Assembly: GCA_030737835.1 (NCBI GenBank)
Contig: CM060853.1
Location: 310,001 to 374,000 of the forward strand
Source: Acorus gramineus
Taxonomy: Eukaryota > Streptophyta > Magnoliopsida > Acorales > Acoraceae
Direction of reading: 5' to 3'
Length of the DNA stretch: 64,000 nucleotides
Below, piece by piece: positions 48,883 to 60,023 of the stretch. The notes under the pieces are model-generated. The model searched no databases, was not told the DNA's origin, and was given only the letters and a program-made list of their open reading frames with translations. The position numbers and the translations under genes were made by a program. Positions within the stretch are counted from its first letter, which is position 1, and every line of letters starts with the position of its first letter.

Positions 48883-49885
48883 GGGCATTTTATAAAGGGA
48901 AAAATCCATACAACCCCCTGAAATTTGACTGAAATCCACATAACCCCTAGACTTTTCTTAAAATCCATATAACCCCCTGAAAACACCTAATAAATCAAAA
49001 TAACCCCCTGAATAAAAATTTCATTAATAAATGTTGAATATTGCGTGAATATTTCATTTGGTTAACCCTGATTAAAAACACAATATACTAAAAAACCTAC
49101 TAAAATGTGTTAAAAATGTGAAAATATTATAAAAATGATGATTTTACCATCTCTGGATGTATTATAAAATCCTACCTAGAAGGGTAAAATCATCATTTAT
49201 AGAAGATTTTTCACATTTTTAACACATTGTAGAGTTTTTTTGGTATATTGTGTTTTCTATGAGGGTCAACCAAACATAATATTCATAAAATATTCATCAT
49301 CTGTGAACGGAAATTTTATTCAGGGGGTTATTTGGATTTACTACGCCCATGTTTGGTTCAAGAATATAATTATTCTGAGATTTATGACTATTCTAGTATA
49401 AATAAGGACAAAATGATTTTGTGTATGGTTGTGTTTTGAATTACTCTCATTGGGAAACGTAATAATAAAGTTTTTGTTTTTTAGATAAAATATGAATAAA
49501 GTGTGGATAAAGATTTATAAAAGATAAAAAAATGATGACAGTTGATTTATAAGAGGTGATGACAGTTGATTTGATAGTGGGCCCACATATTCTTTTAGTT
49601 TGAATAACCTAGAATAACTTAATTCTAATAGGTGGATGGAATCTATATACCACTTTATACTAGTTAATTCTAGCATACAGATTCTTATTTATTTCAGTTA
49701 TCCAAACAACCATAATGAAGTTATTTCGACTAATTCCAATTTATACCGGGCTTATTCTCTAACCAAACATGAGCTACGTGTTTTCAGGGGGTTATACAGA
49801 TTTTAAGAAAAGTCAGGGGGTTATATGGATTTTAATCAATTTATAGCAGGGGGTTATATGGATTTTTCCCTTTTATAAATTGCCC
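48883..49885. mobile_element. Foldback element, GGGAAAAATCC family, with nested MITE
   Basis: The ends are inverted copies: GGGCATTTTATAAAGGG then AAAAATCCATA on the left, and the same sequence inverted at the right (GGATTTTTCCC, TTTATAAATTGCCC). Repeated AACCCCCTGA-type motifs fill both arms. The right arm is interrupted by the MITE at 49346-49773. Related to 30312-30793. Non-coding. Confidence 0.75.
49341..49778. mobile_element. ~430-bp MITE nested in the foldback element, with CTACG duplication
   Basis: The element (49346-49773) has ends CCCATGTTTGGTT and inverted CTCATGTTTGGTT. CTACG occurs at 49341-49345 and 49774-49778. The uninterrupted mate arm reads TTAGG at that site, so CTACG is a genuine duplicated target that appears once in the host element. 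Same family as 12475, 24964 and 33505. Confidence 0.75.
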
Positions 49886-50054
49886 AATTTATTTTATGCT
49901 TCTCTCGTTAACAGTGAGAATCCAACTTTAACTTTAGTTAATAAAAACGAGTAGCCTCTGAATTTCTGTGTTTCTTTACTAATTAGCATCTCTTTTGATT
50001 CCCAAAACCTCTATTTAAATCTATTATTTATTACTAATATTGTTGCGCATGCGC

Positions 50055-50098
50055 CCCCCCCCCCCCCCCCCCCCCCCCCTACCCTCCCCCCCCCCCCC

Positions 50099-50138
<40 letters not shown>

Positions 50139-50157
50139 CCCCCCACCCCCCCCCCCC

Positions 50158-50195
<38 letters not shown>

Positions 50196-50218
50196 CTTCC
50201 CCCCCCCTCCACCCACAA
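50055..50218. repeat. Nearly pure C tract (~165 bp)
   Basis: Runs of C broken only by a few single T, A, G or GG/TT bases. On the other strand this is poly-G. Proline-rich and glycine-rich open frames across it are artefacts. The true length is unreliable in any assembly. Confidence 0.9.
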
Positions 50219-51219
50219 TAATCATCCGATCCATGGCTTTTTAGATAAGAAGATCATGTTTATCCTCATTTTGTGAGTAATCATGGGAAAATCGTTTCAA
50301 GCCATTAATGTGATGGTCCATGTAAAAAGGTACATTAGTTGGATGGTGTGGTAGGGTTTAATTTTCAAATGGGAAAATGATACATTCAGCCCCCTCCATC
50401 TGTAGCACCAATTGTTTTGATTTTTTTTAAAGTATATATTCATCTAATAAAATATACATATACTATTAAGAAAAGTAACTTACATATCAAGATAGACTAG
50501 TACATAATTTTTTTTAAAAATAAACAATTTAACTTTTGATATGAAACACTAGTGATGTATATATACAACACTAGGAGATTATACACTATACTATTGGAGT
50601 GTGTGTTGTCTCTGGATTGCATATGAGACCATAAAATGGACTGATAGAGACTTGGATAAGTTGTTTCATATGAAATACATAACAATATTAGTCAATTGTA
50701 TTATACCATGTCATGAAATAGCTATTTTGAATATATCAATAAAATAATAACAAATCGTTAGATCATGTTTAGTTCTGTGTCATTATTTTGAATGAATTCT
50801 TTTATTAGTAACTATTTTTACCATGGATCCTTTTATGAGAAATCCAATTTCTGATAGACCGTTTGGTTATTCGATGGATTCTTCCTATCCACATTTAATT
50901 ACGCATGGAAAATGTTAGAGAGTTTGATTTAAATACTAAAAATATCATTACTAATGTTCTTGTATGAATATTACCAATACAATATAATATTTATTTACAG
51001 TAAAATAAAGAAATAAATAAATATAGTGTTTTGATAATAGTGCCCTCAGGCACCAGTTAATGAGCATTAATTATCATTTATTTTAGAACCAATTCCAATC
51101 ACTCTTGTTTTTACTTAATGCTGTAACCTTAAAGTTTCTAGATATAAATCAACGATGTTCCACAATAAACACATTCACATTCTTAATTTTAAAATGAGTT
51201 TTTTTTTTCGTATTTGAGG
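50219..51219. other. Intergenic AT-rich DNA
   Basis: No gene or clear element seen. Confidence 0.4.
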
Positions 51220-51531
51220 GGCCCTTTGGATTTCTTGAAACCAGTTTTTAGGGGTACTAAGATGTATTTTGAGAACTTATGGGATATAGTAGTGAGCTTC
51301 ATTTAGAACTGGGGTATGTATTGTGCATGTGCAAAAGGGGTGTCCCTCTCTAGGGGGGAAGGTTTTGTATTAAGGAATAGGGTAGTCCCGGGTGGGGCCG
51401 TGCATGCCTAGTAGACACCTACTACTGGGATCTAGGACTTAATCTTACTATATTTGTTTTTTCCTCTTTGTATGCTTTTGATATTCCCTTTCGTTTAATA
51501 TAAAATTTAGACTGAAAAAAAAAAACAAAAA
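51220..51531 (+). mobile_element. Probable LINE 3' end with poly(A) tail
   Basis: A non-coding stretch ends TTTCGTTTAATATAAAATTT then GACTG and an A-rich tail at 51511-51531, the arrangement seen at 3' ends of plant L1 elements. The 5' limit is uncertain and no RT is present. Confidence 0.45.
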
Positions 51532-51581
51532 AGTTTTACATATATATACCCCTCACATGGAATTAGTCTTGCTCATGTGAC

Positions 51582-52449
51582 TAGGTCCCGTTAGAAAACA
51601 CCCATTAGTATGACATTGTACATATTTATTAAAGCTTATAAGTTGGAGATTATACATGTTTGTTGAAACTTATAAGCTGAAGATTGTACATGTTTGTTAA
51701 AACTTATATGCTGCATATTATAGCTTCTAGTTTAAAATAAGAACTTGTTGCATGTTTGTTTAAACTTATTTAAGCTAAAGACAACTTTAAAAAAATCATA
51801 ATCTTATATTATGTAAAGATGCTTTTATTAAAGTAGAAAATGAGTTGGATAAGAGATGCTTTTGAGATTATAACCTATAAAATCCTTTTAAATTTTTTAT
51901 TTTGGACACGTGCCCTTAATATTTTTTTACTAATATTATGTGCACCAAAAATCACCAAATGACTTTTCATCTTCTCAATTTTTATACTATTACAAATAAT
52001 ACATTATCAATTTTTTTTTATAATTCAATTTGTCACTCAATTTGTTAAAATTGTAGAATAGTATTTGAAAAATATTGCAATGAATTTGAACTATTATTTA
52101 TAAGTTGATTTTATTTAAAATATTTATAAAATCAATTTTATATGTAAAATCAACTTATGTTATCAAACATAAATCAAATTTTCACTTCTATTATGTTAGG
52201 CGTATATTTAACAATTGTACATGGAAAAAGTTGTTTTACAACTTATTAAATAAACATTCACTATTGTTTATTTCTTATTTTTAAACAATTACAACAAACA
52301 TGTCTTCTTATAAAAAAAGTATAATCTATAAGTTATAATCTATAATCTGTAAATTTAAATTATAATAAACATGGTTATTGTCCATTGTTTAAAGCACAAT
52401 CAAATTAAGAACAAAGCAAATTTTTCCAGGAGAACCAAACGGAACCCTA
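51582..52449. mobile_element. Putative TIR element with TAGG...CCTA ends
   Basis: Left end TAGGTCCCGTTAGAAAAC, inverted right end TAGGGTTCCGTTTGGTTCTC. The interior has repeated TTTGTTAAAACTTATAAGCT-like motifs and is AT-rich. The terminal match is imperfect, so this is tentative. Confidence 0.4.
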
Positions 52450-53060
52450 TTTATATAATCACTACTACTCCCACAAAGTCTGTTGTCGAATCACAACAAC
52501 TATAATCATATCAACAACTACAACAACCATCAATCCCAAAATTATTTTCTCAATCAACTGAACCATCTCTTGGGAGGTTGGTAATACCTCTTTACTGAGA
52601 GGTCTGGCATCTCATTTTTTACTATTTATTTGTTCTTAAATTATTGTGATTTTATTATTTTATTTAGAAAGGATTAGAATTTTTCTTTTAACAAAATAAC
52701 AAATCATACCCACCACAAAAAAAAAAAATATTTAAGAATATTTTTTTAATATATTCAATTTTAAGAAAAAAAAAATTCATATTAAAAAAAAATTAAATAA
52801 TTGACATGAAAGAAAAATAATAAATGAAATTCTAATTGCACAAACAAAAAATAGTCTTGAACCCTAGATCCCTAAAACCGGATACTCAACCCTCCAACTT
52901 TCTAGCTACATATATGACACTTTCAAATGTACTGCAAATTTACCACAACTTTACAATCAACAATTTGCATTGCATCTCAATTTCCTTTGATATTTCGATC
53001 TATAATTTATTCTTTTTGTAGCCCAATGCCCTTTGAAATTGAAGCCAAAGTCATGCTAGT
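52450..53060. other. Intergenic AT-rich DNA
   Basis: A runs and short open frames only; no gene seen. Confidence 0.4.
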
Positions 53061-53445
53061 TGTGGGAGGCCAAATCAATCAAGGTCGAATAAGAATAGGA
53101 TCGTACAAATGCAGGGATTGAACAAGGATCAGCCCATATACGGGCCAAAGGATGGAAGGCCCATGGGCCCAAAAGTCTATTGCGGTCTAAGCAAGCCCTC
53201 TTCCCTCGTAGGCCGGGCAAACGATTGTGCCCGACCAGGGTAAGATGACCATACGCTGTTGGTCTAAGAACGGGGGCCAAACATCACCTGACCTCAAGAT
53301 TAGGCCATCCAGAGGGGAGTCCCCGAATTAAAAGACAGGTTGGCCATAAGGCCCTCCCCTACAGAAAAACGGTTAGCGAAGGGAATATTCCTTGACACTA
53401 GAAAAGGACAGGAAGTCAGAAAAACAATTATAGGATGATGATGAT

Positions 53446-56206
53446 TGTTATATATGTGTCACTTTTTGCTTTCTGATCACCATTGGAGCATTCTGGCAGT
53501 TTTTCAACTTTTTCTTTTCTCGATCGGAACTGCTAAAATTTTGGACTTTTAGCTATCATCCTGAGCTTGAGGACTCCGATTGAAAATCTAACTGCATATT
53601 ATGTGTCCTGGTGCCATTTCAAGCCACTCACAAAAATTTTATCGAATTCCGGTAACATTTCAGAATTTCACAGTTCCGAATCGTATCCGGGTTTTGACCG
53701 AGCGAAAAGTCATTGGGAGACTTGACTTGGTCAATGTTGACCCTTGACTTGGTCAATTGAGTTTGTTTTCTAGTGTGGTTGGGTTGACTAAGGTCAAAGC
53801 TCACTTAAACCTAGCTTAACCTAATCTTTTTTTTCCCTTAAGTGAGTGGTGAGTGTGTGAGTGTGTGTGTGGTGTGTGTGTGTGCTTAAGTGATGTCCAC
53901 GCCCAAGAATAGTTGCCCCTAACTATTCATCATCTTCTCCATTTCAAGCTCTCTCTCTCTCTCTCTCTCCCTCTCTTTAAATCCCCCATTTGACCTAGTT
54001 AGAGTGTTCAAAAGAAGAAGCCATTGAAGGAGAAAATATAGGTGATGACCCGATCTATCTTTCTATGGTCTTGGATCTCCATTTCCCCTTGGTTTTCCTC
54101 CTCTCTTACCTCCTTTTCTCCCCTGTTTTCAGCCCTTCTTTGGCTGAGAAGAAGGCTTGGTGGTGGTGGTCTTGGAGGTGGCGAATCGGTGCAGCGAGAG
54201 CACCCGATTTCCTCCCCTTCCCTTCCTCTCCTTGGGTGAGCTTTCTTTCCTTCCTTTTCTTGTGTAGATGCTTGATTAGGATGTGTTTTGGGTATGCATG
54301 GCATGCATGGTGGTTGGGGTGTTGGAGGGGGGGGGGGGCTGTTGGGGGCTGTGGGGGTGGTGGAGTGGCTCGGGTGCGCGTGCGGGATCATCCCTGCGCG
54401 TGCGCGCGGGCCTGTGCGCGCAGGCAAGCGCAGGCAAGGCAGGCGCACAGTCGGCGAGCTGGCGCGTGCGCGCGAGCGTGCGTGCGGGTGCTGCATAGGG
54501 GGCGCAGTGCGCGCGGGGCGAGCGAGCGTGCGCGCGGGGTGCGAGCGGGGGTACGGCGCTGGGGCGCAGTGCGTGCGGGTGTGCGCGCGAGGTGCTCGGG
54601 TGCACCCGGGGCTGGACGCGCAGTGTGCGCGGGCGCGCGTGGCAGCGTGTCTGGGCGTGCGGACAGGGGCGCAACAGCGCGCCTGGGCGCGCGGGCTGGG
54701 GCGCGGCAGGGCGCCCGAGGCGCGGGGGTGCGCGCGTGCGTGCGCACCCGTGCGTGTGCGTGCGGGGGGCCGTGCGCATGGCTGCCCGGCGGTGCGGGAG
54801 TGTGTCGGGGCACTTGGACTCGCGTGCGTACGGGCCCGTATGCATGCTTGTCCGAGTGTTGGGTATTTCTAGCATATTTCTTGTGTATTTGTGTATTTTT
54901 ACTCACCATTTTAATTTTTCATGTCTTGCAGATCTTGATGGACGGTCACGCGACGACCCGGGTATTGGTGAGTGAGACAATCCAACCCAGTTGGGAGGCG
55001 TTCGATGAACGTAGGCGTGCATTGCCCTCCCATGGGGCACCATAATTGCATATTAGCTAGTATTAATTGTAAACTATGCGTGCATAATTATTATGTAGTA
55101 TCCATGCCACCCTAGACCCTGTATGTTAGGGATACTTGCCCCTTATGATATGTATAAAGGCCCATGCATCCTGATACTATGTTTTCATGCTAGGAGAGCC
55201 TCGACCTACGCATGTGTCCCATTTAGTTTAATTTATTTAAATCAAATGCGAGTTATTGATAATTAGCATGCTTAGTGAATATCATAACCTTGTGGTTATA
55301 ATATAGACTTCCCCGCATCTTAGTTATGCGCCCTAGAGGAATTCTGAAGAATTCATGACATTTATAGAGTTGAGATCGGTGTCGGCGGATCCAAGTGGAT
55401 CGTATCCGTGTGGGTAGGCTGTTTTTTTTTCCTTCGTTGGATCCGTGTAGGGACTCCTCAGCGTTAGACAGGCCGTCCTAACAGAGGGCTCCCATCAGTA
55501 GGCACCTCCTGATTTGGTTTCGGACTGTGCTGAATCGTGGGAGTAGACCAGGCGAGCTACGGTGTGGAGGAGAGGCTATCGGTGGACCAAGGGTGATTAA
55601 CAGCCTAGTCAGTCCCAAAAGACCATGTCACCAGTTTGAGGGTGAGGGTGAGGGTGTAGTGGGTTGGCGATGAGCGACCCACTGGTTTGTGTAGTTGTTG
55701 CCACTTAGAGGCTATGAATGATTTGAGGTTAATATGAATTGTGATGCATGGGTTGTGCTATTCACTGAGCGTGTGGCTCACCCCTCGCATATATTTTCTC
55801 CAGTGATATCTGAGTCGGATCAGCAGGAGGAGCTCCCCGAGGCACGTCAGCAGTAGCGGAGCAGCGTCACGCTCTGAGTGTGAGAGGCCATTCAGCATCC
55901 CCCCCCTTTGATTGTATGTATTGTATTCTGTGCTTGGGCACACGTTTTGTATTACATTTGGATGTCGATGTATATATATTGGCTCTCACAGGACAATTGG
56001 TTATGTATCGAGTCTGTAATATGTCTTTGAATTACAGACTCAGTCTTTTAGCTTCCGCTATTTGTGTATATATTATGTCAGCCTCATTGTTGTCTGTGTT
56101 GTCATTGTCGATATTGTTTGAGTATATTATTGACCTCCTGTTTAGACTGCTGATATCATATATACCATTTGCCGCGTCCCGGGGACGGCCGCCCTGGGGC
56201 GTGACA
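53446..56206 (-). mobile_element. Solo-LTR-like element B (inverted copy of element A family)
   Basis: Plus strand reads TGTTATATATGTGTCAC...GGGGCGTGACA. Read in reverse it has the same TGTCACGCCCCAGGG start as elements A and C. It is flanked by ATGAT at 53441-53445 and 56207-56211, a perfect 5-bp duplication that splits the Gypsy LTR. It contains CT and GT microsatellites (53848-53972) and a GC-rich minisatellite (54350-54850). No gag or pol. Its 326-codon open frame at 54065-55045 arises from the GC repeat. Confidence 0.8.
54350..54850 (-). repeat. GC-rich minisatellite inside element B
   Basis: Dense GTGCGCGCGGGC, GCGGGTGTGCGCG and related short units at the same relative place as the minisatellite in element A but with different unit sequence. 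It produces several long but meaningless Arg/Ala/Gly-rich frames on both strands. Confidence 0.8.
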
Positions 56207-56756
56207 ATGATCCCTAGGTGCCACATGTCCACAGATTCTGAGGCCACGTGGAGATTCCATATCAGGATATGATCATCCCGTAAGGCCAAGCTCAGTAGGC
56301 CCCTGTTGAGTATAAAAGGAGGCACTTCACCTCCCTCTCGAGGTATGCAAACACTGATTCTCTCTCCTGCTAAGACTCAAGGATTCTGACTTGAGCGTCG
56401 GAGGGGCGTTAGCCGGCACCACACTGGTGTGAGTTTTCGGTACCCGAAGGCGAAAGGAAAAGGAGGAAGACGAACCCTCACCATCTCGAGTCTACATCCA
56501 AAGCCCGGATCCATGAAGATCTGGCCCAAGAGGGGAGAGCCAGATTTCATTCCCCACACCTTCCGGACAGCTTTTAAATTTTTAATTTTGCCGCTTCGTT
56601 TCCCCCAATCGACCGCGATGGTTAGATTTCCGGCTTGAATTCCTTTACATATACATGTGCTCGTTTCCGTATCTTCCTCTTACGAATTTTTCATCCCACA
56701 GAGCTTTCAATCAGTGCTTCTATGTTCTTTTTTTTCACTCCAACAACCCATCTCAA

Positions 56757-57423
56757 TGGCACAATTTCCTGACAACGTTGTGGTGGAGGTGTATACGGGG
56801 GATATGCCTCCCCCCCGGATTCTGAATCCCTTTTTGTCTTCTCCGGCCAGGTCGAAGCCGATATGATCACTTTTCCCTTATCCATGTTGATAATGGAATT
56901 CCCCAGTTTCTTCGGCCTGCACCCTCTCCAGCTCGTCCGGAGCGCCTATCGTATCTTGGGGGCGGTCACCACCCTCAACCGTGCCCTTGGCATCAGCCTT
57001 GGGTTGAACGAAGTGCGGAGCTTCTATGTTCTGAAGCTTCTCAACGGGGGGGGGGGGGGGGGGGGGCAAGACGTTTTATCTGGCCCAAAGGTCGGCGTTG
57101 CGGATGCTAATAAAGGACGCCCAGGAATTCGTCTATGATTGGTGATCCAAAGTTCTCCAGATTCGAGGTGCTTGGATGCCTAAAAACTGCATGTATCGGA
57201 TTCCAATCGAATGGAGGGACTTGCCGTTGGGATCAGGTTGGTATTTTCTTTCTACAACGGCTGCTATTTTCTTATTAGGGATGATTTTCCTTTTGTAACA
57301 CCCTTTCTTTCTAGGCGCGTCGTCCCTCAACACGTGTCCTCCTCCGGAAACTCTTCACACGGAAGATGTGGACCGTGCCCTGAACTTCAAGGATAGGAGC
57401 TGGAAGACCCTGATGGCCGGCGC
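56757..57423 (+). pseudogene. Gypsy-type 'putative gypsy type transposon' domain remnant
   Basis: Joined over two homopolymer breaks, the frame reads as the plant PF04195-like domain found near the start of some Gypsy elements: DSESLFVFSGQVEADMITFP, then FFGLHPLQLVRSAYRILGAV, GISLGLNEVRSFYVLKLL and, after the G run 57047-57066, TFYLAQRSALRMLIKDAQEF. The first break is at the C run 56810-56816. Later parts (LNFKDRSWKTLMAGA) are cut at 57423 by element C. A stop follows VYDW. Assignment to the family is by recalled pattern, moderate confidence. Confidence 0.6.
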
Positions 57424-59165
57424 TGTCACGCCCCAGGGTGGCCGTCCCCGAGACATGGCAATAATGAAATATCAGCTATCAATACCTGAGGTCAACAAAG
57501 ACTCCAACAACAACACACAAGGTGGCAAAGCAATGATAATGATAACTGACTGAAAAGCGGAAGCATAAGATATCAACAATGTCTGTAAACCAAAAACATT
57601 ATTACAGACTCGAATACACAATCACTGTCCTGTGAGAGCCAAGCCTAGTCCAAATAAAATACAACCTGTGCCACATGCACGATTTACAATACATAAAATG
57701 ACTCTAGGACTGTTGACAGCCTCACACTCGCCACCCGCCGGAAGAACGCTCCACGCCCATAAGACCACGCCACAGGAAAGCTCCAGCTCCACGCCCAACA
57801 CTGCCCCTAAAAAGAAACAGTATGCGAGGGGTGAGCTACAAGCTCAGTGAGTGGTTGGAAACCAATCACCATACAACAGTTCAATACTAAAACAATTTCC
57901 TTTCAAGGAAAAACATAGGTGGAAACCCAATGGATAACAAGGTCACGCGGCGGCGCGACCAACCTCGCCCTCACCCTCACTCCCGGAGGAAGACTCTTGG
58001 GACTTTTGGGGAGAGACCATACCGTTGGTCGAAGAGACGTGGAATTACTAATCTACACAACTCTACTGGATCACCAACCTCACCCTCACCCTCCCCCTCA
58101 CTCCCGGAGGAAGACTCTTGGGACTTTTGGGGAGAGACCATACCGTTGGTCGAAGAGACCCGGAATTACTGGTCTACACAACACTACTGGATCATCTACA
58201 TCGAGATAACTGCCCAACGATGTCTTTGAACATCGATACGAGACCGGACCCAACAACTATGGGAACGGACGAACAACGAATGGGTCTCGCAGCGACGTGT
58301 CTTCACCTCATCCTCGCCCTCACGCTTTAGAGGTGACATAGGACCTTTGGAGAGATAAGACTCCTCTACACCCTTGGTCGACCGGTAGCCCTTTCCCCGG
58401 TTAGCCTCTACCTGGTATACTCCCACGATCAGTACGCTTCCAAACGCATCGGTGGTACCTACGGATGGGAGCCCTCTATCAGGATAGCTTTTCCAACACC
58501 AGGAAGTGAAGGGGTCACACATGTGGGAATTCGAATCCGAGACCACCGGAAGGTAGATCGGGTTCTTACCTATCCTTTCTCTTCTTAGGGTTTTTGATTT
58601 CCACCACTAGAACTAGGTCAAAAGGGGGGATTAAAGAGAGGGAGAGAGAGAGAGAGAAATTTTGGAGAAGATGATGAATAGGAGGGCTGTTTGTAGTTGT
58701 GGGATTTATTTATGCTCACACACCCACCACACACTCTCACACCCTCTTAACTTGAAATTAGATTAGGTTAAGCTAGGTTAGATTAGGTTTAAGTGAGGTT
58801 TAAGTGAGGTTTGACCCTCTAGTCAACCCAACCACACAAAAATCCAAATCAATTTGACCAAGTCATGGGCCCACCTTGACCAAGTCAAGTCTCCCAATGA
58901 CTTCTCGCTCGGTCAAAACCCGGATACGCTTCGGAACTGTGAAATTCTGAAACGTTACCGGAATTCGATGAAATTTTCATGAGTGGCTTGGAATGGCACC
59001 AGGACACATAATATGCAGTTAGATTTTCAATCGGAGTCCTCAAACTCAGGATGATAGCTAACAGTCCAAAATTTTAGCGGTTCCGATCGAAAAATGAAAA
59101 AACTGAAAAACTGCCAAAATGTTCCAATGGTTACCAGAAGGCTAAAAAGTGACACATATATAACA
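57424..59165 (+). mobile_element. Solo-LTR-like element C
   Basis: Starts TGTCACGCCCCAGGG and ends GTGACACATATATAACA, the same ends as element B. The left ~1 kb is nearly identical to element A, except for a local duplication of a ~110-bp block (58076-58190 repeats 57960-58060). No GC minisatellite, hence the shorter length. Flanks are GGCGC on the left and CATGT on the right, so there is no target duplication. The sequence to the left belongs to a plus-strand Gypsy fragment and that to the right to a minus-strand one. Confidence 0.75.
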
Positions 59166-59199
59166 CATGTCGTCTCGATCGGGTTCCCACCGATTCAGC

Positions 59200-59985
59200 G
59201 CAACTCTGTTGTGTCATTTGACTAGTGCGTGACTGCTAGGGCTAAATTTAGTCGAGTGCAAAGAGCGACCCCGATTAGTTTCAGCCCGTTGAGCGCGGCT
59301 TCGTTGTGCCATTCGGCTAGTGCGCGGCTGCTAGGGCCAAACTGAGTCGAGTGCAAAGAGCGACTCCGATTGGTTTTGGCCCATTGAGTGCGGTTTCGTT
59401 GTGCCATTCGGCTAGTGCACGGCTGCTAGGGCCAAACTGAGTCGAGTGCAAAGAGCAACCCCGATCGGTTACGGCGCGTTGAGCGCGGCTTCGTTGTGCC
59501 ATTCGGCTAGTGCGCGGCTGCTAGGGCTGAACTAAGTCGAGTGCAAAGAGTGACCCTGATCGGTTACGGCCCGTTGAGCGCGGCTTCGTTGTGCCATTCG
59601 GCTAGTGCGCGGCTGCTAGGGCTGAACTGTGCCGAGTGCAAAGAGCGACCCCGATCAGTTACGGCCTGTTGAGCGCGGCTTCGTTATGCCATTCGGCTAG
59701 TGCACGGCTGCTTGGGCTTAACTGAGTCGAGTGCAAAGAGCGACCCCGATCAGTTACGACCTGTTGAGCGTGGCTTCGTTGTGCCATTCGGCTAGTGCGC
59801 GGCTGCTAGGGACAAACTGAGTGGAGTGCAAAGAGCGACCCCAATCGGTTTCCTCCTGTTGAGCGCGGCTTTGTTGTGCCATTCGGCTAGTGCGCGGTTG
59901 CTAGGGTCGAACTGAGTCGAGTGCAAAGAGCGACCCTGATCAGTTACGGCCCGTTGAGTGCGGCTTCGTTGTGTTGCGTTATTCA
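59200..59985. repeat. Tandem array of 95-bp repeats, eight units
   Basis: The landmark CTAG in GGCTAGTGCGCGGCTGCTAG recurs at 59222, 59317, 59412, 59507, 59602, 59697, 59792 and 59887, always exactly 95 bp apart, with base substitutions but no length change. It lies between the Gypsy integrase stop and element C, the position where Tat/Ogre-type elements often carry tandem repeats (3' untranslated region). Short His/Ala-rich frames on the minus strand are repeat artefacts. Confidence 0.95.
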
Positions 59986-60023
59986 TTCATGTAGAAGACT
60001 GAGGAAGGGAAAGCACTTCTTAT

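Larger units (their letters stand above)
53061..56640 (+). mobile_element. Gypsy LTR and leader, interrupted by element B
   Basis: Outside the nested element (53446-56206) the two flanks form one continuous sequence starting TGTGGGAGGCC. The right flank has a strong TATA box (GTATAAAAGG, 56312-56321), then CTCCCTCTCG and TGACTTGAGCGTCGGAGGGG near 56390, a block typical of LTR transcripts of plant Gypsy elements. The LTR end and primer-binding site are not clearly identifiable; the leader runs into the gag-like region from 56757. Confidence 0.6.

Noticed and set aside
50024-50276. Polyproline and polyglycine open frames
   Set aside because: Translation of the C tract; no biological meaning.
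54065-55045. 326-codon plus-strand open frame
   Set aside because: It is created by the GC-rich minisatellite in element B; equally long frames exist on the opposite strand and the counterpart region of element C has none.
57424-59165. Element C as the 3' LTR of the minus-strand Gypsy
   Set aside because: On the minus strand the sequence just before C (GAACCCGATCGAGACGACAT) is not a polypurine tract, and relatives A and B insert independently of this Gypsy.
59200-59985. CRISPR-like array
   Set aside because: Eight 95-bp units are directly adjacent with no spacers, in a plant genome next to a retrotransposon; it is a plain tandem repeat.
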